The notes below the pieces were generated by a model. The model had not been told where the DNA came from. It did no database searches and was given only the letters and a program-made list of their open reading frames with translations. The position numbers and the translations under genes were made by a program. A DNA stretch of 64,000 nucleotides from Tubiluchus corallicola. Lineage: Eukaryota; Priapulida; Priapulimorpha; Priapulimorphida; Tubiluchidae. The first letter of the stretch is position 1. The number at the start of each line of letters is the position of its first letter. Location: positions 1-64,000 of the forward strand of contig JAQGDQ010000876.1 of the NCBI GenBank assembly GCA_030141605.1. The letters run 5' to 3'. Below are positions 33,699-46,900 of this stretch, piece by piece.

Positions 33699-36600
33699 TT
33701 CATTGGACGACGAATCAGTATGTGGGTGAAAGTGCAAGCGTTGATTACACGGCAAGTGAGATTAATGTGGGTTGACATGACATAATCAGGACAAACCATC
33801 ATGACACTGAAATTGTGAAGAAGTATTTGAGCAATATGAAAAATTTATAAGGTTGAGACTATTACTGCTACCTACTAGACAAAAAATGTGAAATTGAAAA
33901 ACAGGTACTCGTATCAGTGACTACTAATAGTTTAGAAAACAAGTCGATTATATTACACTTTGTTGAAAATTGTTGAAATAATAACAACATTCGTCATATA
34001 ATATTCAGTTAATATTCAATTTATCATTCAACATAGATGCATCACTAGCGGTGCCACCATAGTCATCGAAAACTTTGAGTGCACCTAATAACTAAGGTCT
34101 ATGCACAATCGACACCAATCACAGCTAGTTGGACAAACATCATATTCCTGCAGCAAAGAGTGGTTGCAGATGAGACGACTTTGAACTTTCAGTCTTTGAT
34201 ATTAATTGGAGACTGTTTGTCAGTGCAGGAGCTTCACTGGAACAGCTGGAAATCGTTAAAAAGCCCACAAATTAAAACGATGTGTGATTAAGATCTGGGC
34301 TGTTACTGTTATATCATGCACAACACTAGCTGGAACATGGCCTTGCATGACACCTTGTGTATTACAGTACCACATCATACCTCGCCTCTGTGCTACAGTG
34401 GTACACCTTGAGACGGTACGCGGTGAGCCAGTACAAGGCGAGGCAGCACACACCTGCCACCTAGTACAATGTTGCAATGTGGAGAGTGTGTGGAGGAAAA
34501 TGTAATGTTCCACGTAGTGTTAGCCTGTTTGGCTATATTTCTTGCGTTTAGTTTCATCAGAAAAATTTTCCCAAAAGCGAATATATTTATCCAAGCTTAG
34601 TTCCAGTTCGGCGTCAGTGCACTATCCGAGCTTAGGGCCGATGTTATATATAGCTTAAAAGGTGACATAGTATTAACAGTGCGTCTTTATCCTTTTTGTA
34701 ACTTTATCCTTCAGTGCAAAGGTAACATCTACAAACACCATAGTAATTTTTATGACTACTTAGTAGAAATGAAGCAAGAAATTACCATTAAACGTTACGT
34801 AAAAACCAAAATATCAAAATCTTCAATCAAATTCCCATTCATTCAACCAAGCCAAGGATTCTCCTCATTGCCTAAGCGATACGATGCGCCATCTACTGTG
34901 CGTAAAAAGTGAATCCAGAACACATAACCATACACGATGGATGTGTGTACCAATACTGTATTAAGTTCACTGATGGGTAACTTTCACTGCTTTGTGCATA
35001 ATTACAATGATAAGAAAAAAGGAGGAAAACGCTATATTCAGTGTTCCAGGAAAAATAAGGAAGAGCAGCGAAGGAGACCATGTAGGTCACCAACTCAACT
35101 ACTTTGATCTTTCGAAAAAAGTTTGTATTGGTACTTTTAATGAGAAGGCACTACACAGTTATACAGTGCCTGTTAATAAACAAAAAATGTACATGGAATT
35201 TGCACAAAAGGGCATGAAAGAATGTAAATTCTATAGAGTTCAACAGAGCTCTCATTGTTGCTGCAAGAATATAATGTCTGGTAGGAATGAGAGTCAAATG
35301 TTTGAATTCGATTTGAACCAATTTTTTTGATTTCAATTTGCTTCATACCTAAAACTATCAATTAGAATAATTCACCTGTTCAACTACATGTCGTTTATTA
35401 TTAAGCGTTCCAAATAGCGTCAATCAGTACATTTTATAGCTCAATCACATTTAGCTGTGACCTGAATTGCCATACCCAAGCTTCTCATTCCCATAGTGCT
35501 TTGTGACTGCCTCTATCAGGTACCTGCCATACAAGGTTCGTGATGCTAGCTTTTACACTTATGGAGTTATTGACAAGACCCCATTTTAATAATTTTTTCC
35601 TTTGCCAAGCCCCTCCCCCAAATGCCCGCTTTTCAAATGTGCAATAACATGGGCTCCTAGTTGAGCACTAAGTAGAGCCACAAAGCCATTCACCCTAATT
35701 TTGACATTTTAGGTTCAGCTAATAATTCCTGTTGTTTCAATCGTTTTAATGATAAAGAACCTATGTGATTAAACTGCTGACCTATACGGATCTATAGTTT
35801 TAGTTTTGAATTGAATTCAAACTAAAAAACTCGTTCAATGCTCACCAATAGAGAATTCAGCAATAGCAAAATTATGATTTAAGACAAAAATCAAGTCAGC
35901 AAGATTTTTCACAGTTAGCACTTGAAGTTTTGGTCATATTGCAGAATGTTAAGTTTGTGACTTTATAACAGTCTAGTTTTTCGCTAAAAATTGCACAACA
36001 CAATTTTCGAGATTATGTTGAATTTCTGGATCTTTGTTTCGCTTTTGTAAACGAGACAAACTTTCAGCAAGGATCATGACAGTAGTTGTAAAAATTGCCA
36101 GCTAGAGTTTGGGTATTTCATTATTCTTTCTTTTTGGTGGAAATTAATATCCAACAAGAAATTACATGGATAAACAGATATTTTCTTAGGTACTATAACA
36201 GTGTACAAAATTATAAATTTTTGTTGCTGTGGTCAATTGCAATAGTTGCGAAAATTACAGGTGCGCATTAGATCAGACGGTGAACGTGGTGGCTGGTGGA
36301 CAATAGTTATGTGAGGTTGGTAAGCATTGCTGATGATTTAACTTTCACTGCCAATGGTTGACATTTATACACAATCAGTATAGACAGAAGGTCTATTTTC
36401 AAAATCATAGTAAGTGACAATTATGTCTAAAAAGTTCTTTGTAGTGTTTGTTCTACAGGTGGCTGCTATAACTGACAGTACTGTGTTTTCTAGACGTATT
36501 TCCTTGACTTTTTTGCTGACCATCTACATGGTACGTGAAAGGTGTATATAGTGTAAGTGTGTCTGAAGTGTAAATGGGCAATGAGGTGACAAATATGCGG

Positions 36601-36784
36601 AAGGAAGTTTATTGAAGCTTTTGTGACATCGCATTAAGACAACAATTTCTAACATAACATCATATATACTCTTCTCAATGCAAAGGAGTAATAATCTCTG
36701 CATACAAGTTTCTATCTCTTCAGGCTTTTTCAACATCGAGTCAGCGTATCATCGGAATATGTAGTAATATAATATGTCTAAGGT
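33699..36784. other. Divergent intergenic region between KLHL2/3 and the hnRNP gene
   Basis: Frames of up to 112 codons occur (for example 34992-35330 +), but none has a recognisable domain or splice context. A degenerate TIR relative lies near 35640-35850. The KLHL2/3 promoter should lie near 33300-33800 but shows no clear motif. Confidence 0.4.
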
Positions 36785-37320
36785 TCATCAGTGTGATACC
36801 GATAAGTCACGAGAGGAAGCAGGAATCACGGAAGGCGTACTTCCAAAAATCTAAGTATCCGCTTTTTGCTTCCGGCGTTCGACGTCATTTTGTGAAATTG
36901 TGACAAACAAAAGCAACAAACATATAATTCTTAATTCACAGTTTCATTAACGGCTTTATTTGTCATTATTAAACAAAAGATAACAATTGCTTTGTTTTTA
37001 TTTGGACTGAAACTTCAAGATTACTGCTGCATTGTGAGTTTCAATTTTAAGCGGCTGTTTTTGTACATCATCACTCCAAGTTTAATCATAATCGGATTTT
37101 TTACTCACTTTTTAAAGCAAAAGCCAATTTTCTCGAGAAGTTGAGCATATTATAATATTTGAGAGAAATGCTAGAAGGTTTCAGAAATTATGATAAGTGC
37201 TTAGTGTAATTAGTATAATAAATTTAAAGTCGCGATCACTTCACGCTTGGGCGCGTTCATTTTGAACGAAAAATGGCGTCATGCAGTTACTGTGCAATCC
37301 GGTGCTTGAGTAATCTTACT
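36785..37320 (+). promoter_or_regulatory. Candidate promoter / 5' UTR region of the hnRNP H/F gene
   Basis: Two short CpG-containing blocks (36785-36900 and 37225-37320) stand out in AT-rich sequence upstream of the hnRNP start codon. The first carries CTTCCGG, an ETS-type site, next to GACGTCA, a CRE-type site. The second has GGGCGCG and GAACGAAAAATGGCG. The coding start at 37941 follows an acceptor-like sequence (tgtttag), so a noncoding first exon further upstream is likely. No donor was established. Confidence 0.3.
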
Positions 37321-37940
37321 TTTAGAGCAGACTCTATAAACCAAGTAAATTGCCTCGTAGCTACTATATGCTCCCAAGTTTGAAACTCAACAAAAGTTTG
37401 TAAATTAATTATTCACAAAGTAAATGTACACTGTGTGTAAATCATAAATGTAAATCCTGTGGTTTAAACTAAAACTATGTAACCACTTTGAGTTTGTTCA
37501 TAATTGACCTGCTGATTATTTTTTACTTTCTCGCAGTTAAATGAAATGCTAGATTAATGGAACTTATGAATGAACTGTAGAAATTTCGCAATGCATATCT
37601 TCTCAACCGCCTGCCTTCCTGTTATTTACCAGCTTACAAATGTGCCTGGAGCGATGTTCGTTTGGTGGGAGAGAAGAAATATATTTAATTTCTTTTACTT
37701 TTTCAATCAAGACATTTTATGTGAATATATTGTATGGTGATTTCAATATTTTTAATTGCATATTGAAATGCAATAAATATCGTTCAACAGTTTTTCCTTT
37801 AATATAGCTTGGTTAATACTGTATTAATAAATGTGTAATGATCTAATGAAGTGACAAAGGTCTTAGTTTGTGGTATGCAGTTTGAGCAGTAGTGTTTAAA
37901 TTTTGGTTTATTCTTTTGTTTAGGTTTCTTTTCCATCCTC

Positions 37941-40900
37941 ATGACAAAATACAATAACAGCAGTGGGGGTGCTAGTGGGGATGATGATGGTTATGTCATC
38001 AGAGCTCGAGGTTTACCCTGGACTTGTGATGCAGAGGAAGTAGTAGACTTTTTTAGAGGTGACATATTCATTTATATTTTCATTTAGTTTTGTTTGTTTA
38101 GTTTTCATTTAGTCAGTGTTTCCCGTTCAACTTTGTATTAATTTGAGTCCCGTTAAGACTTCAGGGGTGCGCAAATTGCGGCCCGCCGAGGGAATTTGTG
38201 CGGCCCACAAAGAGATTTGTCAACCTAATGAAACTGCGGCCTGGGCGATTAATTGAGTGCATCCAGCTGAAGTCCGTGCCACGATCCCAACGATAGTGCG
38301 GGTAGTTTTTTCTACTAGATCGGATGTCATTAACCCTTACAAGATGGTTGTAGCTTAATGTCGCTGTACTACACAGACTGTGTGATACACATTACTAATA
38401 TGCATTGTAATGAAATTACCACTATCTGTCCTGAAAGTAGAAATATATGGTTTGTAATATAAATTTTAATAACTTCTAAAATAGTTTCTTGAGTGCAGTA
38501 GTAATGATGTACCCAGGTCGGATGCAAAAAAAATCGTTATTATGCCTTTCTGTACTTGGCTCCTTGATCAAAAACTGTCTGTGGCCCGCAGGAATTGCGG
38601 GAAAGTTTAATGCGGCCCGGCTAGTCAGATAATTTGCACACCCCTGTGCTAAGTAATCCACCTGATGCATATTAATCACCTACAGTTTTGTTTTCGTTTT
38701 CGTATTGGTGAATGGTCCTTTAAGTTTATGTTTCAAGTTTAGAAAAATAGCAAGATAGAAGACATGCAAAGCACTTATTCAGGATTATTCTTGTCACTCA
38801 ATTAGAAAATATTGTGGCAGACACATCCTTATTTCCAGATAAACAGAAACATCGCATTTAGTTAAAAATGCTAAAAATGTCGAGTTTATATTGCATTTAC
38901 TTTTTCGTACAGAATTTGAATTCTCTAGCAGAACTGTCCATAAACTTGAGGTTAAAGTCTCATAGCTGACCTTCTTGCTAAGTCAAACCTGGAAAATTTC
39001 ATGCCCAAATGCAGAGTATGACATATCTAGTGCTGCCATAACAGTGGATGACAATGAAATTGAAGTTGCAACATGCGATTTGGCCATAAATAGTATTCTG
39101 GACGACTTGTGCCATATTACTGACAGTATTGAATATGTTAAAGTGTTCCCATATTGTTAGCATAGCAGTTTAATGTTAAGAAGTAATTCCCTTCATTAAT
39201 AGTTAATCAATTACAAACAATAAAATTTAAAATAGATTTACTGGCGTGCTGGCCTCCTTTAACATTCCGTACACTCCAAAAATGCAGGAAATGCAGTTTA
39301 CAGATTAGTTGACAGTACTAAATGACTAAGAAGGCTTAGTGTGATATCACTGGTACTGACATGTTCTTCAGGAACCTCGCCAAATCGCTTGTAGTCTAAT
39401 GCGTCAAGTTACGCTTACTGTCTATAAATGGTAAAAGACAGTGTAAAGGCCATGTGAAAACATCAAAATTTTGGACACTTTAAACATGCAGAATTCACCC
39501 TTTTTGTTGTCAAAATTGGCCTCAAAAAATGTTAAATGCAGGCAGTGCTTCAGTTTCTGAGACCCCACTGGGGAACAGAATTCCACCAGGCCTTCTAACA
39601 GCCTAGCTGCTGTGCCTGTGGGTCCCTGTAATTTTTAATCCGACCACTTTGAATGCAGATAATTGTTCACAGGATAAAGTTGCTTGCATCTTTATGGCAA
39701 GGATGATTTGACATATTGTATTAGTCAGTGCAGCAGGGTGTACAATTATTATGAAGTTGATACAGTTAATTAATGAAAATGTTTTGGCTTGAAAGCTTGA
39801 CTCACCTAAAAGGTGGGGCAATTTGGCCCGTTATTTTAGCAAAATACAGAGACACGTTTTATAATTTTTGTCATGTGATCGAGTTACTGTTGGCATGCTC
39901 AAAATTTGTCAAATACAAGAGGTGAAGGATCTTTCTCAGTTGTAAGATGTCTTAAAACTCATTAGCATAGCAGACTAGGAGATGCGTCTCCTAATACATA
40001 ATGCGTTTTAGTATTGATGAACCACACCCAAAAAAGTTTTAAGCTAGAAAAGCTGGCGGACGATTTTTTAGGGAAAAAAATATGAGACCTTGTGGGCCTA
40101 AGAAATGAACCATGAATTCTGAAATGCCAGACCATTTTAATGCTAAAAAAGAAAATTAATACAGATTCCTTGTCATATTTTCCAAAAATAAAAAATTGAA
40201 AGGTTTTTATCTTCTTGAAGTCAGTCTTTATTTTCCTACACATTACATTACACCATTGCTTTCATTATAACACTGTAATGTTGAGCCAGCCATGAAAGCC
40301 ATTAAATTAACGAGGAATTTTTACTTTATTTTAAATATGTTTTTGTTACAGATTCCCGTATAATCGGAGGCAAAAATGGTGTGCATTTCACTTTTACCAA
40401 AGAGGGACGACCAAGTGGCGAATGTTTCGTAGAATTTGACGGTGAAGATGATTATAATAATGCATTGAAGAAACATAATGCGCATATGGGTTCTAGATAT
40501 ATTGAAGGTACTTTACTGCAAACATTATTTAAAGTGTGAAATGCAGATACAAGAGTTAACTTTGTGTAGTGTGATGTGAGTTTACTTGCATTGAAGAAAC
40601 ATAATGCGCATATGGGTTCTAGATATATTGAAGGTACTTTACTGCAAACTTTATTTAATGTGTGAAATGCAGATACAAGAGTTCACTTTGTGTAGTGTAA
40701 TGTACGTTTACTATGTCCTACTTTTTATAATTTTTGGTCGGGTACGAAAACACACCATTCAGACACAAAGCGAGATCAGAGTTAGAAAAAGTACCTTTTT
40801 GATAAATCCTGAGCGGGAGGCCAATGGCTTTTCATTTGGGAAAAAGCAAGTTAAAAGAGGATTTATTGAATTGAAAATGTTGGATTTTTTCAAACTCAAT

Positions 40901-43900
40901 TTTTTTCACTTTTTAACATGAAGCTGTACATAACTTGTAGAAATCATTGAAGGTATAGATGAAGACGGTCCGAACGCCATCAAAATAGAAATCTCGTGTT
41001 TCTTTCCCATGATTTCTTTTTGCATAAAGTTTTTCATCAAAGTCAGTGTTCAGAAATGGTGACAGGTCATAATTTTGTTATGTAGCAAATTCTAGAGATT
41101 GGTTCTATGATCTTGTGCTGGAGATTAACATATAAAATAATCAACTTACTAGACATTCGGTGATGTGGTTCACCATTTTAGCTGAAAATGACTCTTCTTC
41201 AAAATCTGCAAAGTGTATGTTGAATAGTGTTGAATCATGTTGGAATAAATAATATCTTGATCGTAAACAACTTAAGAATAGTGTAAATATAAGAGATTGG
41301 ACTATAAACTCTTCACTTTACAAAATCAAGCGGGAATTCTCATCGTTTTTATAAAATAAATTATTCTAAACAAATGATGAACTGTTGTATGTATTAGAAC
41401 AAATAATTATGACAAATACAAAACTTTATTTTTGGCAAGCCTTTTGCATGTACATACACAATGCAAAATTGATTAATTTATGTACATTTCATATATGCAT
41501 TGTTTAACTATCTAAAAATATTACGGTTTATATTGCTAGATCATTTTTAAAGCATTGCACAAGCATGAGATGTTGCGTCAGGTTGTCAACCATTATGTAA
41601 TGGACTTATTGAAATGTAGCGTAGTTTATTCTTGTGGATCTATAGAAAATTTTTGCTATTTTTAGTATTTAAATCAAAGAGAAGTGAAATGGACTGGGTG
41701 GTAAAAAGAAGTGGTCCCTCCCAGGAAGCCACTGGAGATGCTTGTGTGCGCTTAAGAGGGCTTCCTTTCGGATGCACAAAGGAAGAAATAGCACAATTTT
41801 TTTCAGGTATGTACTAACAAAGCTGTTTATAGTGTCGAACTAAAATTATGTGACAGAAAACTTTTTTTAGAAAACAACTTCAGGGTTGATTATGATTTTT
41901 TCTTTTGCTTTGGTGCAACAAGATTATCATTTCTGCATTGTTAAGTCATCGTAAAATACACGTGTAAAATGTAAAGCTGTAGTTTAGTTTTTAGTCTGCA
42001 ATATTGGTGGTATCTTAGCTGTGTTCTACAACGATGGGAAAATGGATTTGCCATTTTTGTTCAATTTTTTAGTCTTAATTTTTTTTGAAAACCTGTAAAT
42101 TTTTTTAAATATTTATAATTTTTTGTGCTCATCATATTATTTTTGGAACTTTGGATTCACAAAACCATTTGTTTCTGCAAAACCAAAAGTGTCAGTGATA
42201 TTCTACAAAAATCTGTACTTCTAGTTTATTTGTTTTTTCTGCAAAATAGTAATTTTTCTGCTAATTGAAGGGAATTATTCTTGTCTGAAACGAAAAACTG
42301 TTTTATCCCTTGCTAAAAGGGTAGTTTTGCATTTTTTGCATCACTGTGCATTAAGAAGGCATTACCTGAGTTTTTTGATGTGATGCAATAAAGTCTAGTC
42401 ACAGAAATTTTTTAGTTGACAGTTTTGTTGTTCCTGTTTAGTGTAATCATGATGTAATTATTCTACTCACGTTCCTCATCAAAATGCATAGTTCAGATTG
42501 TTGCTTCACCACAGAATCTTCTTGATTTACCCCCGGTTTTCATTTATTCTTTATTATTTGTGCTACAGTCACAGACTCTCACAGGGCACACCCACAGGTC
42601 AAAGGTCATGATGTGGGTTGAGTTTCTTGTTTTTCGTTAGACTGAATTTTTGAGCTAGTAGGACACAGTAGGACTAGGTCGGGGTCGGAATTTTGTACGA
42701 GGCGGAATACGGTTATTTGTGTACGGGAAAAATTTTCGCTAAGGAGCAAAATGCAAATGTGCTTGGCGCGCAAGGGAAGCTGCCTGCCATTGCACAAACT
42801 GCGGTTAGTTTCTGATGTAAGCAATAGCTGTGTTCGGTTGCCGTTAATTAACTTTCTAAGCTAATTGTTCAAATATAAGGAACAATTGTTGACTTTTATA
42901 GGCAAGAAAATGTATATTTTGGACAGTAAATTAAAATGAGATTGAGTCTAAACAATCGTCCGGTCTTCTTTTAAGCGAGTACTAATTCCAGGCTGAATAC
43001 AGCAAATAATGCCTGGGTTCTTGCTCCCTGAACTTGCATGAGCAAAGACTGTTGGGGTGTTGTGTTCCATCACTATTACAGTTAACATACAAACATAGTT
43101 AATAGTAGGGAAAGCTGATCATTTAGTCAGAGCATCAGTAGTTTTGGATCTAAGTGTTCTGGGTTCAAATCCCAATGAAAGCTTTCTGCCGTAATCATTA
43201 GCGTTGAATTAAAATTGGCTTTAATGTGCTATGTTAAAATGTTATTGATAGTGAGGTAATTATTTTGCAACTTTCTGAAACTTGCTGATGACTGGGAAAG
43301 GAAAATAGTCATGCAGTCACGTCGTGTGCTTGATTACGAAGAAAAGCAACACGGGACTTGCTTGATAAGTAGATGGATAACTGGTGACGGGTCATATGTC
43401 AAAAAGTAGACGTGCTGATTTCACTAAAATGCAATTCCTAGGTGACCAAGCGGGGCAAATTCAGTAGAGGCAATAGTATGACCTTCAGAGCAGAATCTTA
43501 CTACAGTTTTTGACTGTGTCAAAGACATTCACTAGTTATTTTTAATTCAGTTCAATGTAAAATCTCCTGCATAAGAAACTGACACGGATATCTCTTTTCC
43601 AGAAATTATACCTAAAAAAGATCTATGTAAAAATGTTATGCTAGGCTTTATTGGAGCTATTGTAGTTGCTTATAAGTTTTCTGTGAGCTTTTGCATTTCA
43701 TTGTGTTAGTGCTAATTGTTCACGTAGCATGCAATTGTTCATTTTCCTCACATTAGATGATATGATCATAATTTCACTCACCTGCACAGCACGGTGATAA
43801 CCAGGGATGAGAATTTTCCGCGGATACGCGGAATTCCGAGCTTTTGGAAGACCAGTAGTGCCATTTTTGTAAATCGCGTAAATTCGTTGAGAAAATTTTT

Positions 43901-46900
43901 ACGGACCCAGTTCCTTATTTCACAAGCTGACCGCTAGATGGCAGGCCGTTACTTTGTTTACATCACGTACATCAGTGTAACCACGTGTAGATCTCTATGT
44001 ATAAAAATATAGAATCAATTGTGTGGAGTTATTTGAGTCAATTGCAGACAGTTTTTATATACTTTTGCATAGGAGCTGCCACTACTTAGGTGTTTTTGAG
44101 ACAATTAGGCATCATGTATCCTTGATAGTTGGGTATTTTAAATTATGCATGAAACAAGGTAATTGATATTTTAACTCCACTTAGAGGCTCTCTATGGTCA
44201 CAAAATTGCTATTTGTTGCTTCGCCTCCCTTGAACCCCCATGGGCCTACTCAGCCCCCAAACCCCCGGCCTGTTTCAGAGTTTTTTGCAATTTGTCATTC
44301 TCATCCCTGGATAAGAAAACAAATATTCAGTTTTGAATAAAATATTGCTGCTCATAAGAGCTGCGAATTTCCGTCTTGTGAAATGCGGCAGAATGGTGTA
44401 ACGTCATCGGCAGTCACTGAAACTTGAGAAGAGTAGTGGTCATCATAGTGGTCATCACGTTTTCATTCCATTTCTCCCGACTGTGTTACTTATATTTGTC
44501 AGACAACAGTGTTGATTGTGATTGTCACATTGTTTAAAACAGTGTTGATTGTGATTGTCACATTGTTTAAAACAGTGTTGATTGTGATTGTCACATTGTT
44601 TAATAGATCTGCTACTTTTGTTTGTAATTTAAATTTCTCTAAACATTGTTTCATCTGGGGTTCGCTGCAGGGTTGGAGATCGTACCAAATGGGATTACTT
44701 TACCGCTCGACTTCCAGGGGAGAACCACCGGGGATGCTTTCGTACAATTTGTCAATCCCACCGTAGCTGAAAAAGCCATGTCGAAGCACAAGGAGAGGAT
44801 TGGGCATAGGTGGGGGCGCCACAAAGCCGATTAGATACAGCCATTTCAATGGACTTTCATACTCTGTTGTCATTATAGTGTGCTGTGTGGTAGTTGTATG
44901 TGTTGGTGATGTGGCCACTGATAGTCACGGTGTACTGATGATGTGTTGCATGAGAAAAAAACAGGATGAAATTAGTTCCTCCCAAAGTTTTGGTAAAATG
45001 CTTGACCATTTTTTAATGTTGTCGTTGTTTTAATAGTGATGGGCGATTTTGAAATTTGTAATTCGATATCACGACTAATCTTTTGCGGCAATTTTCTAGC
45101 GTTTTAGTGATTTTTTTCAAACATTGCAGCATTGAAATAATACCCTATGAACTTCTTCGCGATTTTCGACGCTGTCTGCCATTTTCGTACGCGCAAACTA
45201 TTTTTATGGACGTGTACATTCATAACTATTCAATTACTATGTCAGACACTTCGCGTGAAAATCAGTGAAGACCCGTTTGCAACACTGTGGTTTGCAATTG
45301 CGCGCATTGTGTAAGGTGAGAAGTGCAAGGATTTCGTTTATTTGCGCTAAAACACTGCCTTTTAGTCTGTGTGTAACAAGTATATTTTGCTCTCGATTGA
45401 TCTTGATTAACTGAAATACTGTTCAATAGCAAATTATATTGATTTATACATAGTTGTAATCTCGATTGGTCTTGATTAACTGAATAGTTATAATCTCGAT
45501 TGGTCTTGATTAACTGAAATACTGTTCAATAGCCAATTGTATTGATTTATACATAGTTGTAATCTCTATTAATCGCCCATCACTGTGCTTTTATATACAG
45601 AAAGTAATGAAAAGTAGTAAAGAGATATTTAAGTAGAAACAATTTACTGTCAGGTAAGTTTATTTCACTCATTTGGTAAAGACAATAATTAGATTTTACT
45701 AATTCTGTTTACTATTTGAACATAGTAGATTTTGCTTCCATAACGTACTGTTTGTCACTGTTTTGTGACCAGAAAATTTAGAAAGTTGTTAGCTTTTTTT
45801 AACATGTTTGAAACCCAGATTCCCTAATTTTTTTACACTGTCTGCTGGTACCCCTTCACCCACCATGAGCAAAATAAAGAACCAACACTGATGTAATGTC
45901 ATGAATATTTTTATTATATATGTTATACGTATTGCTCCAATCAAGAGCACTTAATGAGAGTTCAATGAGATCGCTGCTGTTGCATCGCAGAAACTTTTTG
46001 AATTGCTGTTCAATTTTCGACAGACTTTACTCTCATGTCTCCGCAGATGTCAAGGCGGTTTGGGGCTTTTGTCTCGATTGTCACCATCACCGAAAAGCCT
46101 GCTTCACACAGGAAAAATTCACTGAAAGCTTTACAGTGGACAGGGGTCAAGACCTCAACCAATAACCATGAATTGTTGGCACAGTCAGTCAACAGAGATG
46201 TCTGAATCACCCACTGATTATTATATAACACGACTTTCTTAAAATTGTCTAAGAGTCTTCTCATGTGATGTTCGCTAGTACCCCAGGTTGGAAACCAAGG
46301 ATTTAAAGATATGTCTAATAAGCCGTACTTGAAAATGTTTGATGTTGGAAATGTTGTCACGGCGTGATATAAGAGTGCCGATGATTGCATCACTCATGGA
46401 TAAATTAACGTTGTGATACATCGTGGCAAAAGAGGAACTTTATCAGGTTACTGGAGTATAGGTAATTAGGTGTGCTCAGAGTATGGTGGAACCGTTGTGT
46501 GTGTGAATAGTATCAATCGCTTTCATCTTTCTATTGGATTGATGAGCACTGCTCGCGTTTTTTTCGTGAAATGTTTAGTGGTATAGTTTATTGATGATGG
46601 CTGTGTCTAAATTATTTGCTTTGGGCCATAGTCGTCCGTGGGAATGAAGCGGTGAACGGGCTGGCAACGGGTCATTGGTGATGCGATGGAAAGGCTGAGA
46701 GGGATGGTGGGTTGGTAAAACCAAAATGTTGGTTGGTATGGAGCATTTCAGTTACGCAAATTGTTGTACTTGCAGCAGATTTTTTTGTGTGAAACGTACC
46801 TGCAGTTTTTGCATACCTACTTATTCTTTATGCTATAATATTTAAAAAAAGAACGTCTTACTGCCTTTTGAACATATAAGTGCTACAGCTAAACGTTCTT

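Noticed and set aside
34256-34513. Overlapping frames of 73-85 codons on both strands
   Set aside because: No family resemblance and no splice context; left as intergenic.
43112-43190. Possible functional tRNA gene
   Set aside because: The B box is good, but the acceptor and T stems do not pair at the right distance. More likely a tRNA-derived repeat.
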